The translations under genes and the position numbers were made by a program. Under the pieces are notes generated by a model. That model was not told the DNA's origin. It ran no database searches and saw nothing but the letters and a program-made list of their open reading frames with translations. Of a DNA stretch of 64,000 bases, positions 37,428 through 45,315 are shown in pieces. The stretch is from Candidatus Zixiibacteriota bacterium (GTDB taxonomy: Bacteria; Zixibacteria; MSB-5A5; GN15; JAAZOE01), in contig JAGLON010000006.1 in NCBI GenBank assembly GCA_023138975.1, positions 106,999 to 170,998 of the forward strand, read 5' to 3'. How positions within the stretch are numbered: the stretch's first letter is position 1; each line of letters starts with the position of its first letter.

Positions 37428-38810
37428 TCATTTAGTAACGCTCCGCATCAAGGAATCAACGCGTTGTTTGAAGCTATTGTCCGTCTTCATGAGTTTTTCA
37501 ATTAAGTGACAGGCATGAATTACGGTACTGTGGTCCCGGCCGCCAAACTCATCCCCGATAGATTCGAGAGAATTGCTTGTTAAAGTTCGGGAAATAAACA
37601 TAGCAACTTGACGAGCACGGGCAATATTTTGCGTCTTCTTTCGCGCCGCCAACATTTCAATATCAATTTCAAAATTGTCAGCCACTTTTTTCTTAATGAA
37701 AGAAATTGTCAGAGTCCGCTTTCGTGTTCTAAATGTATCAGATAACACCCTCTCAGCCATTTCCAGATTTAATTCTTCGCCGCGTAGCGACGCATACGCC
37801 AATAGTCGAATTAATGAGCCCTCAAGCTCTCGGATATTATTGGTAACTGAGTCGGCGATAAAAGAAATAACATCCTCGCCGATAAAGATATTTTCAGTCT
37901 CGACTTTGCGTCTGAGGATAGCCATCCTTGTCTCAAGATCAGGCGCTTGAATATCGGTTACCAGTCCCCAGGAAAAACGAGATAAAAGTCTCTCTTCCAT
38001 ACCCTTAATATCTTTTGGAGCGCGATCGGAACTAAGTACAATCTGTTTACCAGCATTATAAAGAGCGTTAAAAGTATGAAAAAACTGCTCCTGAGTAGAT
38101 TCTTTGCCGGCGAAAAATTGGGCATCATCAATCAATAAAGCATCGACATTACGATACAGATTGATAAAATCGTTAGTCTTATTGGAGGAAATTGAATCAA
38201 TAAAATCAGACGTAAACTTTTCCGAAGTAGCGTAAATAACCTGTTTACGTGAATTGTTATTTACGATAAAATGACCGATTGCCTGCAACAGGTGCGTTTT
38301 GCCGAGCCCAACTCCACCGTAGATATAAAGCGGGTTATATTTAGTCTTCCCGGGAGCCTCGGCTACCGCAAGCGATGCGGCGTACGAAAATTGGTTAAAG
38401 TTTCCCACCACGAGATTATCGAATGTGTATCTATTATTTAACATCCCATCATGGATCTTCGGCCTTACCGTTTCAACCGGTATCGCAGAAGAAATCTGCG
38501 GCGTAACACTTTCCGATTGGGAATTAAAATCCAACTCTGTCTGATTTAGCCCATCCTTATTTACACAAAAACTGAATGGGATCTCATTTCCGCAAGATTG
38601 AGTCAGAGCCTCGTCGATCAGTTCGGCATAATGCTCTTCAATCCATTCGGCTACAAACTGGTTTGGGACATTTATTTTAATCCCCCCATTTCCGTCCGAA
38701 GTGCCACTGGTATGTCTGAGCCAGGTAGCGAAAGATTGCTTTCTTATACGATGCGAAATATACTGAAGACAATCATTCCAGACCTTCCCATGGTCGCCAA
38801 TGGTTGACAT
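37428..38810 (-). CDS. dnaA: Chromosomal replication initiator DnaA
   Basis: DnaA binds DnaA boxes and opens the origin. The 460-residue protein has N-terminal domain I (about 1-80), a short linker, and the AAA+ domain. Within it Walker A is GGVGLGKTHLLQAIG and Walker B is DALLIDDAQFFAG. The C-terminal helix-turn-helix has the DnaA signature GGRDHSTVIHACHLIEKL. Upstream are two strong DnaA boxes and a promoter about 230 bases away, so autoregulation is likely. The gene points towards rpmH, about 31 kb away, rather than away from an adjacent rpmH. Confidence 0.98.
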   Translation of the reverse strand: MSTIGDHGKVWNDCLQYISHRIRKQSFATWLRHTSGTSDGNGGIKINVPNQFVAEWIEEHYAELIDEALTQSCGNEIPFSFCVNKDGLNQTELDFNSQSESVTPQISSAIPVETVRPKIHDGMLNNRYTFDNLVVGNFNQFSYAASLAVAEAPGKTKYNPLYIYGGVGLGKTHLLQAIGHFIVNNNSRKQVIYATSEKFTSDFIDSISSNKTNDFINLYRNVDALLIDDAQFFAGKESTQEQFFHTFNALYNAGKQIVLSSDRAPKDIKGMEERLLSRFSWGLVTDIQAPDLETRMAILRRKVETENIFIGEDVISFIADSVTNNIRELEGSLIRLLAYASLRGEELNLEMAERVLSDTFRTRKRTLTISFIKKKVADNFEIDIEMLAARKKTQNIARARQVAMFISRTLTSNSLESIGDEFGGRDHSTVIHACHLIEKLMKTDNSFKQRVDSLMRSVTK

Positions 38811-39042
38811 AAAGTCTTACCCCTCAATATAAATGTTTTCCACAACCCCTGTTGACAACCCTGAAGCCCTAATACAATGCATGTCAACGAGTTGAAGGGG
38901 TTATTAATTTTTAGGATAGAATTATCCACAAATTAGTCATTATAAAGCTGACCCCAAGGTATTGAATGATAACAAACTAAAATCCCTGCAATAAGTTATC
39001 AACGTTTTGTTAACATGTTATCTTTCATTGAGTTCCGATATT
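38811..39042. other. Candidate origin half: dnaA upstream region with DnaA boxes
   Basis: TTTTCCACA (38836-38844) and a perfect TTATCCACA (38932-38940) lie upstream of dnaA, with a weaker TTATCAACG at 38996-39004 and a GTTAACATGTTATC stretch nearby. Together with the dnaA-dnaN gap this gives a two-part origin like that of B. subtilis. It is also the likely 5' untranslated region of dnaA. Confidence 0.6.
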
Positions 39043-39071
39043 AAAATAGCTGGATATTGGTAAACTGTCAA
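39043..39071 (-). promoter_or_regulatory. Probable dnaA promoter
   Basis: On the minus strand TTGACA (39066-39071) and TATTTT (39043-39048) are spaced by 17 bases. Transcripts would run through the DnaA boxes before reaching the dnaA start. Confidence 0.6.
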
Positions 39072-39447
39072 GAGGTCATTATATATTTAAAATTGCTATT
39101 TTGTAATCGTGTAATTGATATCAGGTTGTGAGCACAGTTTTTTTTACCCAGATATCCTGTGCTCAGAATAAATCTTATTTTTAAAAACAACTCACATCTA
39201 AACGACCAATTCTCAAACGGTAACCGCAGTTATACTAATTACCCTAAAATATCGGCACTACCCTGCAAACACCCTAAAAATGGAGGTTTTTTTGCTTTTG
39301 ATGTCAATTAGAATGCGATACGAAGAGGTAACATCACCAGCAACACCAGAAAAATACTATTGAGGTGATAAATTTATATAAAAGCTGTTAAGTTGATCGG
39401 CCCCGGGTATAAATCCGGGGCCGATGCATTAGCTTATTATAATATAT
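39072..39447. other. Intergenic region between dnaA and the Rrf2 gene
   Basis: AT-rich, with no gene. It contains a GC-rich hairpin near the Rrf2 stop (39396-39425) and otherwise nothing I can assign. Confidence 0.5.
39396..39425. terminator. Strong GC-rich hairpin after the Rrf2 gene
   Basis: ATCGGCCCCGG (39396-39406) pairs perfectly with CCGGGGCCGAT (39415-39425) over an 8-base loop. It lies 22 bases past the Rrf2 stop. No long T-run follows on either strand, so it may be a weak terminator or a 3' end stabiliser. Confidence 0.6.
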
Positions 39448-39858
39448 TTACTTTTTCTTACCTTTTTTTCCCCTGAGGTCGGTCAGAGACACTTTGGCAA
39501 ACTCTGCCTTCATGGCCTCCTGTGCCTTCTTGTAAACTGCTACTAGCTTGCAATCGGGCTCTTTTTTACAGTCGATCGGACCCTTGAGACAGTCATAGAG
39601 AAAAATAGTTCCCTGAATGGCTTCCAGGATTTCCAGTAATTTGATTTTTTCCGGAGGGCGAGACAGTCTCACACCGCCGCCGTATCCTCTTACAGAGCGA
39701 ACCAGGCCGGCACGCGAAAGGTCGGACAGGATCTGAGGCAGGAATTTTCCAGGAATTTCTTGAGCCAGAGCTATTTTTTCCGATGTGGAAAAATTGTCCT
39801 TTGACTCAGATAGTTGCCATAAAGCTCTGATGGCATACTCAGTACGATTGTTAATCAC
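39448..39858 (-). CDS. Rrf2 family transcription regulator with three cysteines
   Basis: A 136-residue winged-helix regulator starting MINNRTEYAIRALWQLSE. The DNA-binding domain includes GLVRSVRGYGGGVRLSR. Three cysteines, C90, C97 and C103 in YDCLKGPIDCKKEPDC, match the iron-sulfur ligand pattern of IscR/NsrR-like proteins, so it probably senses Fe-S status, NO or redox stress. The C-terminus is very lysine-rich (GKKGKKK). The start is GTG at 39858 with GAGGAG upstream. No suf or isc genes adjoin, so the targets are unknown. Confidence 0.9.
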   Translation of the reverse strand: MINNRTEYAIRALWQLSESKDNFSTSEKIALAQEIPGKFLPQILSDLSRAGLVRSVRGYGGGVRLSRPPEKIKLLEILEAIQGTIFLYDCLKGPIDCKKEPDCKLVAVYKKAQEAMKAEFAKVSLTDLRGKKGKKK

Positions 39859-40226
39859 GATATCTCCTCTGCTGTTGTATTAAGGGGTTTATGAAAATTA
39901 TTCTCTATCATTACTCTAAGGGGTCGCTACCCTTAAGTAGCGATTATTATTACGGAGAGCCCCTTTTTTCTCCCAATTCAATATGTCAGTATGTTGCTCA
40001 GACACATTATCATAACTGACAAAATATGACAAAAATGTTCATTAGTAAAGGATATTCTTTGTTTTTATCATATTTATTAGCAAAATAAACGCATTTTAGA
40101 ATAAATCAACACATAAATACTAAAAAAGAGCGGTTTTCTTTAATTATTCCTATTAAAATCGCCTTGACATTTAAAAGAGATTGCCTAAATTGTCGTTTCG
40201 CCGGTGTTTACTCCGCGAGGTGATAG
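39859..40226. other. Divergent control region of the Rrf2 gene and the pth operon
   Basis: A structured element lies at about 39918-39970: CGCTAC and GTAGCG form an inner stem, and AAGGGG can pair with the CCCCTT that precedes a T-run. Next to it TCAGTATG and CATAACTGA (about 39984-40018) form a loose dyad that could be an Rrf2 operator. The pth promoter is at 40164-40191. No gene is present. Confidence 0.45.
40164..40191 (+). promoter_or_regulatory. Probable promoter of the pth-rpsF-rplI operon
   Basis: TTGACA (40164-40169) is separated by 16 bases from TAAATT (40186-40191), about 36 bases upstream of the pth start. Confidence 0.6.
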
Positions 40227-40805
40227 TTGGTTAAGATAATATGTGGTCTCGGTAATACCGGAGACCGCTACCGACATACCCGGCATAATCTGGGTTTCGA
40301 TGTAATCGAACACCTGCTTGAGCGAGTTGATATTGCCGAATCCGGTTCGGGGCGTTGGTTTGACTACCATAGAGTCGTATCGGATAGCAGCAATATATTT
40401 CTTGTACTGCCGACGACATATGTCAATCGCTCCGGACGGGCGGTTGCTGAGGCGTTGGAAGTATTTAATGTGGAGTTATCGGAGTTCTTTGTCATCGTCG
40501 ATGATTTTAATCTTTCTTTGGGAAAGATTCGTTTGCGCAAGTCCGGTTCGGCCGGAGGTCACAACGGTTTATCCTCTATAATTGAGGAGCTTGATTCGTT
40601 TGATTTCCCCCGCCTGCGATGCGGAATTGGTCCTCTGCCTGAGATCTGTCTGGAGGATTCTGAAAACATCCCGGAATTTGTTCTTGGCGGATTCACTGCC
40701 GAGGAAAGTAAAATAGTCGATACTATGATAGAGAGTTCGGTTGAAGCTACTTTGGAATATTTTTCCAACGGCTTTGATGCGGCGATAAAAAAGTTAATAA
40801 TTTAG
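40227..40805 (+). CDS. pth: Peptidyl-tRNA hydrolase
   Basis: Pth frees tRNA from peptidyl-tRNA that has dropped off ribosomes. The sequence starts VKIICGLGNTGDRYRHTRHNLGFDVIEHLL, with the conserved GLGN, the N and catalytic H in TRHNLGF, and later PTTYVNRSGRAV, VDDFNLSLGKIRLRKSGSAGGHNGL. It has 192 residues, a normal length. The start is TTG at 40227, chosen because GAGG lies upstream at good spacing and the conserved sequence begins at once. It heads a ribosomal-protein operon. Confidence 0.96.
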   Translation: MVKIICGLGNTGDRYRHTRHNLGFDVIEHLLERVDIAESGSGRWFDYHRVVSDSSNIFLVLPTTYVNRSGRAVAEALEVFNVELSEFFVIVDDFNLSLGKIRLRKSGSAGGHNGLSSIIEELDSFDFPRLRCGIGPLPEICLEDSENIPEFVLGGFTAEESKIVDTMIESSVEATLEYFSNGFDAAIKKLII

Positions 40806-40869
40806 AAGCTAACCCTACTCCGGAAAATTAGTTCCGGGGTCAACCTCAATGTCCGAAGGGAGAGCGTAT

Positions 40870-41448
40870 ATGCCCATATACGATACCACCTTTGTATTAA
40901 ACCCCCAACTCGAAGAAGCCGGAATGGAAAGCCGAATTAAGGAAGTTGTCGATTTAATCGGCTCCAACGGCGGCAAGTTAGTCACCGAGAACCGTATCGG
41001 GATGCGTCGTCTTGCTTATGAAATCAAGAAACTGACTCAGGGGTACTATGTCAGCATGGTTTATGACGGTAATGGTGATCTGGTAAACGAAATTGAACGC
41101 CGTTTCCGTCTTGATGAAAACTGCCTCCGCTTCCTAACCTGTATTTATCAGGAAGTAACCAATGTCATGGAAGGCCGCCCTTCTCGCGATGAGCACGAGA
41201 ACAAGTATCGGGGTCGTTCCTATCGCGATAGATCCGATAGGGATAGATCCGACAGAGATAGACCCGACAGAGATAGACCCGATCGTGGTAGATCTGATAG
41301 GGTTAAACCGGTCGAAGCTAAAAAAGAAGAAGCAAAACCGGCCGAAGAAAAACCGATTGAGACTAAACCGGTTGAGGATGCGCCAGCCAAAGAAGCCCCA
41401 GTTGTCGATAAGCCGGCTGAAGCTCCTAAGGCTAAGGAAGGCGAATAG
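40870..41448 (+). CDS. rpsF: Ribosomal protein bS6 with a long repetitive C-terminal tail
   Basis: Residues 1-95 are a normal bS6 core, MPIYDTTFVLNPQLEEAGME through RRFRLDENCLRFLTCIYQEV. The remaining about 95 residues are a disordered tail. First comes an Arg/Asp-rich part built of DRSDR/DRPDR units (41227-41301), then a Lys/Glu/Pro/Ala-rich part with EAKKEEAKPAEEKPIETKPV. bS6 is a small-subunit protein. The ATG at 40870 is preferred because GGGAG precedes it; an in-frame ATG at 40849 also exists. rpsR follows 49 bases later with no ssb between them. Confidence 0.95.
   Translation: MPIYDTTFVLNPQLEEAGMESRIKEVVDLIGSNGGKLVTENRIGMRRLAYEIKKLTQGYYVSMVYDGNGDLVNEIERRFRLDENCLRFLTCIYQEVTNVMEGRPSRDEHENKYRGRSYRDRSDRDRSDRDRPDRDRPDRGRSDRVKPVEAKKEEAKPAEEKPIETKPVEDAPAKEAPVVDKPAEAPKAKEGE
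41227..41301 (+). repeat. Five tandem 15-base repeats inside rpsF
   Basis: Five in-frame units of the form GATAGAYCCGAYAGR encode DRSDR, DRSDR, DRPDR, DRPDR and GRSDR. The length in codons makes copy-number change frame-neutral, so the tail could vary between strains. Confidence 0.85.
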
Positions 41449-41497
41449 TTTTCATTGAATTAAACCTGAAATTGTTTAAATAAGAAGTGAGATAAAT

Positions 41498-41755
41498 ATG
41501 GCGTTTAATAAAAAGAAAAAATCAAAGTTTGGTGATAAGAGACGGAAACGGCACTGCCGTTTTTGCGAGAACCACATCGATGTTGTTGATTTTCGTGACG
41601 ACAGACTCCTTCGCCGGTTTGTCACCGAGCGTGGGAAAATAATTCCCCGTCGTATTTCGGGAACCTGCGCTCGCCATCAGCGGACGCTGACTACGTCGAT
41701 AAAGCGAGCCCGTCATCTGGCGATTATGCCGTTTGTAGCGGAAACCTTTAAGTAG
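41498..41755 (+). CDS. rpsR: Ribosomal protein bS18
   Basis: An 85-residue small-subunit protein that pairs with bS6. The core is DDRLLRRFVTERGKIIPRRISGTCARHQRTLTTSIKRARHLAIMPFV. The N-terminal part has CRFC, and with CARH later this gives a zinc-binding (C+) version. A GTGAGA site precedes the ATG. Next is a DUF2232 membrane protein 18 bases on. Confidence 0.97.
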   Translation: MAFNKKKKSKFGDKRRKRHCRFCENHIDVVDFRDDRLLRRFVTERGKIIPRRISGTCARHQRTLTTSIKRARHLAIMPFVAETFK

Positions 41756-41773
41756 AAAACGGGATATCCGGTG

Positions 41774-42712
41774 ATGCATTCCCGACAAACCATACCGTCG
41801 ATGGCGGCCATATTGATAGTTAGCATCGCGTTTTGGAGCAATCTGCCGTTAGTTAATTACGTTTGCCTCAATATTATGATGCTGTTTGTCATGCTGTCAG
41901 TGATTGAGCGGAAATTCTGGATAATACTCGGAGCTTCGCTTATAGCGATAGTTCTGACGTCAATTCTGGATACTGGTTACAACGGGAATATCGGCGCATT
42001 TTTGGGACTGCTTACTTTCGGAGTTGTTTCTCCGGCAATTGTAGCAGTCATTATTAACTCCGGCCGAAAAGCCGGTCTTGCCTATGGCGCCGGCGCTCTG
42101 ATTATTGCTGCCGTGTCTGTTTTTGGATACATACAGGGTATGCAGGAAATACATGCTTTCATTGATACTAGCCGTGATATAGCCTTGCGCTATACCGAGG
42201 TGCAATTACAAACCGCCGGATTCGGCGCGGAAAGAATTGCCGAAGCTAAAGATGAGATGGAGTATATCGGGCGTCTAATGAAAAGGTTTGCCCCGGGATT
42301 TTTGATTCTAACCGGAATCAGTCATTTATTTATTCAGCTGCTTTGTGTAGAGTGGTATTATATGCGACGCGACAGCTATTTTCCCGGATTCGGAAACTTT
42401 ACTTACTGGAAAACACCGGAATACCTGTTATATATATTGGGTGCTGGTCTTTTAATCCGGCTTTTCTCAGGCGGTTATATAGAAATCGCGGTAGATAATT
42501 TTCTGCTCATTTTTTCGGTTGTCTATGGCGTTTGCGGATTGTCCTTATTGGAATATCTGCTGCGCAAACTCAAACTACCGCTGTATATTAAAATAGTGTT
42601 TTATGTTGGATTGACTCTCAGCGCTTTGGGGGGGTATCTAATTACTGTTATTGCCGGAGTATTCGATAGTTATTTTGATTATCGTAAAGTAAAAGCTCAC
42701 ACCCTGGGTTAG
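41774..42712 (+). CDS. DUF2232 (YybS-like) membrane protein
   Basis: A polytopic inner-membrane protein of about 312 residues with roughly eight hydrophobic helices. A gene of this family commonly lies between rpsR and rplI in several phyla, and its position supports the call, as does the loop with RIAEAKDEMEYIGRLMKRFAPG. The start could also be the GTG at 41771. Function is not established; it may be an S-component-like or cell-envelope protein. It is cotranscribed with ribosomal genes. Confidence 0.82.
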   Translation: MHSRQTIPSMAAILIVSIAFWSNLPLVNYVCLNIMMLFVMLSVIERKFWIILGASLIAIVLTSILDTGYNGNIGAFLGLLTFGVVSPAIVAVIINSGRKAGLAYGAGALIIAAVSVFGYIQGMQEIHAFIDTSRDIALRYTEVQLQTAGFGAERIAEAKDEMEYIGRLMKRFAPGFLILTGISHLFIQLLCVEWYYMRRDSYFPGFGNFTYWKTPEYLLYILGAGLLIRLFSGGYIEIAVDNFLLIFSVVYGVCGLSLLEYLLRKLKLPLYIKIVFYVGLTLSALGGYLITVIAGVFDSYFDYRKVKAHTLG

Positions 42713-42738
42713 AAAAATATTGAAAGGAAATAGATGTC

Positions 42739-43185
42739 ATGAAAGTTATTTTGACAGACGATGTGGTCAATGTCGGTGAATGCGGACAAACGGTCAAAGT
42801 AAAGACCGGGTATGCCCGTAATTTCCTGATTCCGCACAATCTGGCCATTCCGGCCACGAAAGGGAATCTGAAAGCAATCGACAACGTGAAGAAGGAAAAA
42901 GAACTGCGCGACAAGAAGCGTCTCCGTGGAGCTGAGAAAATTTGCAGCAGCCTTGAGAAACTGTCTTTGACCACAGAGCTGGTGGTTGGGGAAGATGATC
43001 GGGTTTTTGGCTCGGTGACTTCGCACGCCATCGCCGATCTTATTAAAGAGGCGGGATGTGAAGTAGAACGACGCTGGATTGAACTTGATGAGCCGATTAA
43101 GGCATTGGGCGTTTATACGATTAAGGTTAAAGTCGAAAAAGATGCCGTAGCCAACGTCAAGCTGCTCGTTGAAAAGAAAGCCTGA
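42739..43185 (+). CDS. rplI: Ribosomal protein bL9
   Basis: The 148-residue large-subunit protein starts MKVILTDDVVNVGECGQTVKVKTGYARNFLIPHNLA, with the family signature G..v.Vk.GYaRNfLiP. The C-terminal domain with GSVTSHAIADLIKEAG is intact. AAGGAA precedes the ATG. It closes the ribosomal part of the operon, and the next ORF starts 3 bases after its stop. Confidence 0.97.
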   Translation: MKVILTDDVVNVGECGQTVKVKTGYARNFLIPHNLAIPATKGNLKAIDNVKKEKELRDKKRLRGAEKICSSLEKLSLTTELVVGEDDRVFGSVTSHAIADLIKEAGCEVERRWIELDEPIKALGVYTIKVKVEKDAVANVKLLVEKKA

Positions 43186-43188
43186 TAA

Positions 43189-43695
43189 ATGGGTATGGTT
43201 GAAATACAGATCGATGGTCTGGCCATGGACCTCGTTTCCAATTCCCCGGTGGTGGTGTTGGCCTCCAAGGAGCTCAACAAAGTACTGCCGATTTGGATTG
43301 GGCACAATGAGGCCTGGGCGATTGCGATGGAAATCTCCGGGCTTGGATCCAAACGACCACTGACGCACGATCTGTTTAAAAACGCGATTCTGGCTATGGG
43401 CGGAACCGTCGAGAAGGTTGAAATCACCGGTTTGAAAGAGCAGACCTTTTTCGCGCGTCTGCATATTCTTATCGATGATAAACATATCGAACTTGATGCG
43501 CGCCCTTCGGATTCTATCGCTATGGCGTTGAAGGCGAAATGCCCTATTTTCGTAAATGAGGATTTGTTTATTACGCACGAAGAGGATCCTGATACACCCG
43601 TGGAAAAACAGATGCCCCAGTCTGGCCCTCCGGAATCATTGGCCGACCGACTCAAGAAAATCGACCCGGAAGATTTCGGCAAGTATTCGCTGTAA
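43189..43695 (+). CDS. Bifunctional nuclease family protein (DUF151)
   Basis: A 168-residue cytoplasmic protein starting GMVEIQIDGLAMDLVSNSPVVVLASKELNKVLPIWIGHNEAWAI. It carries the DUF151 hallmark DARPSDSIAMALKAKCPIFVNEDL. Family members were described as DNase/RNase enzymes, although many roles remain open. It is tightly linked to rplI and is the last gene of the operon before a strong terminator. An ATG at 43195 is an alternative start. Confidence 0.9.
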   Translation: MGMVEIQIDGLAMDLVSNSPVVVLASKELNKVLPIWIGHNEAWAIAMEISGLGSKRPLTHDLFKNAILAMGGTVEKVEITGLKEQTFFARLHILIDDKHIELDARPSDSIAMALKAKCPIFVNEDLFITHEEDPDTPVEKQMPQSGPPESLADRLKKIDPEDFGKYSL

Positions 43696-43725
43696 TTTTC
43701 GGGCCAGAGGCTGCAAGCAATAAAT

Positions 43726-43761
43726 AAAAAAGCAGGAGTTTATACGCTCCTGCTTTTTTTT
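43726..43761. terminator. Intrinsic terminator of the pth-rplI operon
   Basis: AAAAAAGCAGGAG pairs with CTCCTGCTTTTTT (43726-43738 with 43747-43759). It is a perfect stem flanked by A and T runs, so it could act on both strands. Confidence 0.93.
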
Positions 43762-43853
43762 GCAGATTTTTCAATTGAGAACAACACTATTACGAAGATT
43801 CACCCAAGAATTCGAAAACTACTTAACTGTTTTATTGCAATGAAATTGCGTTA

Positions 43854-44063
43854 ACACACCTCCCGCCCTCAGAGCAGGACTATAGCCTTTACTTCCTCTC
43901 TCTAGAGGGGACCGAAACCATGATATTTGAATTTATTAATCATTTGAGATGTCACAATCACCAGATGGTACCTTATAAAAAGATACGATAGCCAATCTTC
44001 AGCAGTTAAAGTCAACGATAAAATCCCCTCTAGGAGAGGGGTGCCCGACAGGGTGGGGTGTGT
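43854..44063. repeat. MITE-like element with imperfect terminal inverted repeats
   Basis: The left end (43854-43911, starting ACACACCTCCCGCCCT and ending CTCTAGAGGGGA) and the right end (44024-44063, which reads ACACACCCCACCCTGTCGGG on the minus strand and ends CTAGAGGGGA) are imperfect inverted repeats around about 112 bases of unique AT-rich sequence. No transposase is encoded. The left arm shares GGACTATAGCCT with the repeat at 47656-47733. The surrounding 43762-44121 gap holds nothing else. Confidence 0.55.
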
Positions 44064-44121
44064 ATTTTGTTCAATTAATTCGAATCTTATGTAAAACTTT
44101 AACACCCGTCGGCTATTAAGA

Positions 44122-45315
44122 TTAATCAGTAATAGTAGTGACAGCGTGTTCCACAAGCACCCAGATTTCTGTTTCATACGGCCCGAGGTTAGCGATATGC
44201 CGGGTCGATTTCACTATTCCTATCCCCGGAACTAACCAGCTGTCAAACCAGTAATAATAGTTAAACATACCACCGTAATTTGCGTATCGAAAACCGTTAT
44301 TAAAACTACCGGCCGGGACCGCTACGAGACCCTTTTCGGTAAGATCGGATACTGGCGCAAATGTAAAAATGCACCAGAAGCGACCCAAGGCCATGGGGAA
44401 CGTGAAGCCGTATTCTTCTGCTGACGCATCGAGCGAAGAATAAAAAGAGACACGATGATCGGACGAGACCACATACTGAGTATCTACTCTGTCATTGTAT
44501 TCATAAACCCATATTGAGGCATTGGTTTCCAACTCCGTCATAAAAATCGTTCCGGTTATGGATACCGTCACGTTGTCGATTGTACTCTCGGTAGTATCTT
44601 GTATCTCGTATGTCCAGATATGGCCGGGACTATTAGGGAATTCCTCGACAGTAAAAGTATTCAGATTATATGCCGCCAATTCCCACGTTTGGTTTATTGT
44701 TGTGTCGAGGTGAGCGCCGTCTGAATAAACGACGAGTAACTGATATTTGGCCAGGCCGACTTCGGGCACCAACCAGGTATAACTTTGTTTGTAACCGCCC
44801 TCAAAATCCTGATGCCAGTTTCTTTCAATCTGTATCGCCGATGAGAATTGTCCGGCCGGGGTTGTCAAGGAAGTTACATGAGTTGCATGACTGGTGTCGA
44901 CGCTGCCATGGGTGGACATCGGACCGCTCCATCCGGAGTTGTCGTCAAGCGGGAAGCGGATTAGCTGTTCAAAAAATGGTTCATCATCGATTGAATAAAT
45001 TTGTAATGAATCGTTAGTAAGTATGACATGTTTATCAAAGAGAACACACGAGGAATGCCAGTAGTAATGCCAGGTCTGGGTAGTTATTTCCGGTGTCAGA
45101 ATCGTTTGGCTGCTAATTATTGAGGCTGAGATGGTATCTGTAGTTCCGGTCAGATGGTCCTGAACAGCATATTTCCAATACATTCCGATTTCATTAGGAT
45201 AGGCTGAAGCGGGGAAACCGTTATCACCGCCAGAACCCGTAGGTGATTTACCGCAGCCGCCGAGCGTTAGAGTCAGTAATGCGATAAGACTAAGTATTAT
45301 GATATTACGATACAT
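44122..45315 (-). CDS. Lipoprotein with two repeated beta domains, unknown function
   Basis: The 397-residue precursor has a lipoprotein signal ending LTLGGC. The mature part appears to contain the same unit twice: NEIGMYWKYAVQDHLTGTTDT at about residue 41 and SPGHIWTYEIQDTTESTIDN at about residue 235. Each is followed by similar beta-rich sequence with PAGQF/PAGSF and a tail containing WLVPEVGLAKY or WLVPGIGIVKS. It is probably an outer- or inner-membrane-anchored beta protein. AGGAGA precedes the ATG. No enzymatic motif is seen. Such proteins are common as unnamed families in Zixibacteria-like genomes. Confidence 0.75.
   Translation of the reverse strand: MYRNIIILSLIALLTLTLGGCGKSPTGSGGDNGFPASAYPNEIGMYWKYAVQDHLTGTTDTISASIISSQTILTPEITTQTWHYYWHSSCVLFDKHVILTNDSLQIYSIDDEPFFEQLIRFPLDDNSGWSGPMSTHGSVDTSHATHVTSLTTPAGQFSSAIQIERNWHQDFEGGYKQSYTWLVPEVGLAKYQLLVVYSDGAHLDTTINQTWELAAYNLNTFTVEEFPNSPGHIWTYEIQDTTESTIDNVTVSITGTIFMTELETNASIWVYEYNDRVDTQYVVSSDHRVSFYSSLDASAEEYGFTFPMALGRFWCIFTFAPVSDLTEKGLVAVPAGSFNNGFRYANYGGMFNYYYWFDSWLVPGIGIVKSTRHIANLGPYETEIWVLVEHAVTTITD

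Noticed and set aside
41227-41301. Regular 15-base repeats considered as a CRISPR array
   Set aside because: The units are directly tandem with no spacers and lie in frame within rpsF.
43902-44177. 91-codon minus-strand ORF with a leucine-rich start
   Set aside because: It crosses the MITE-like element and overlaps the end of the lipoprotein gene; no ribosome-binding site or conserved sequence.
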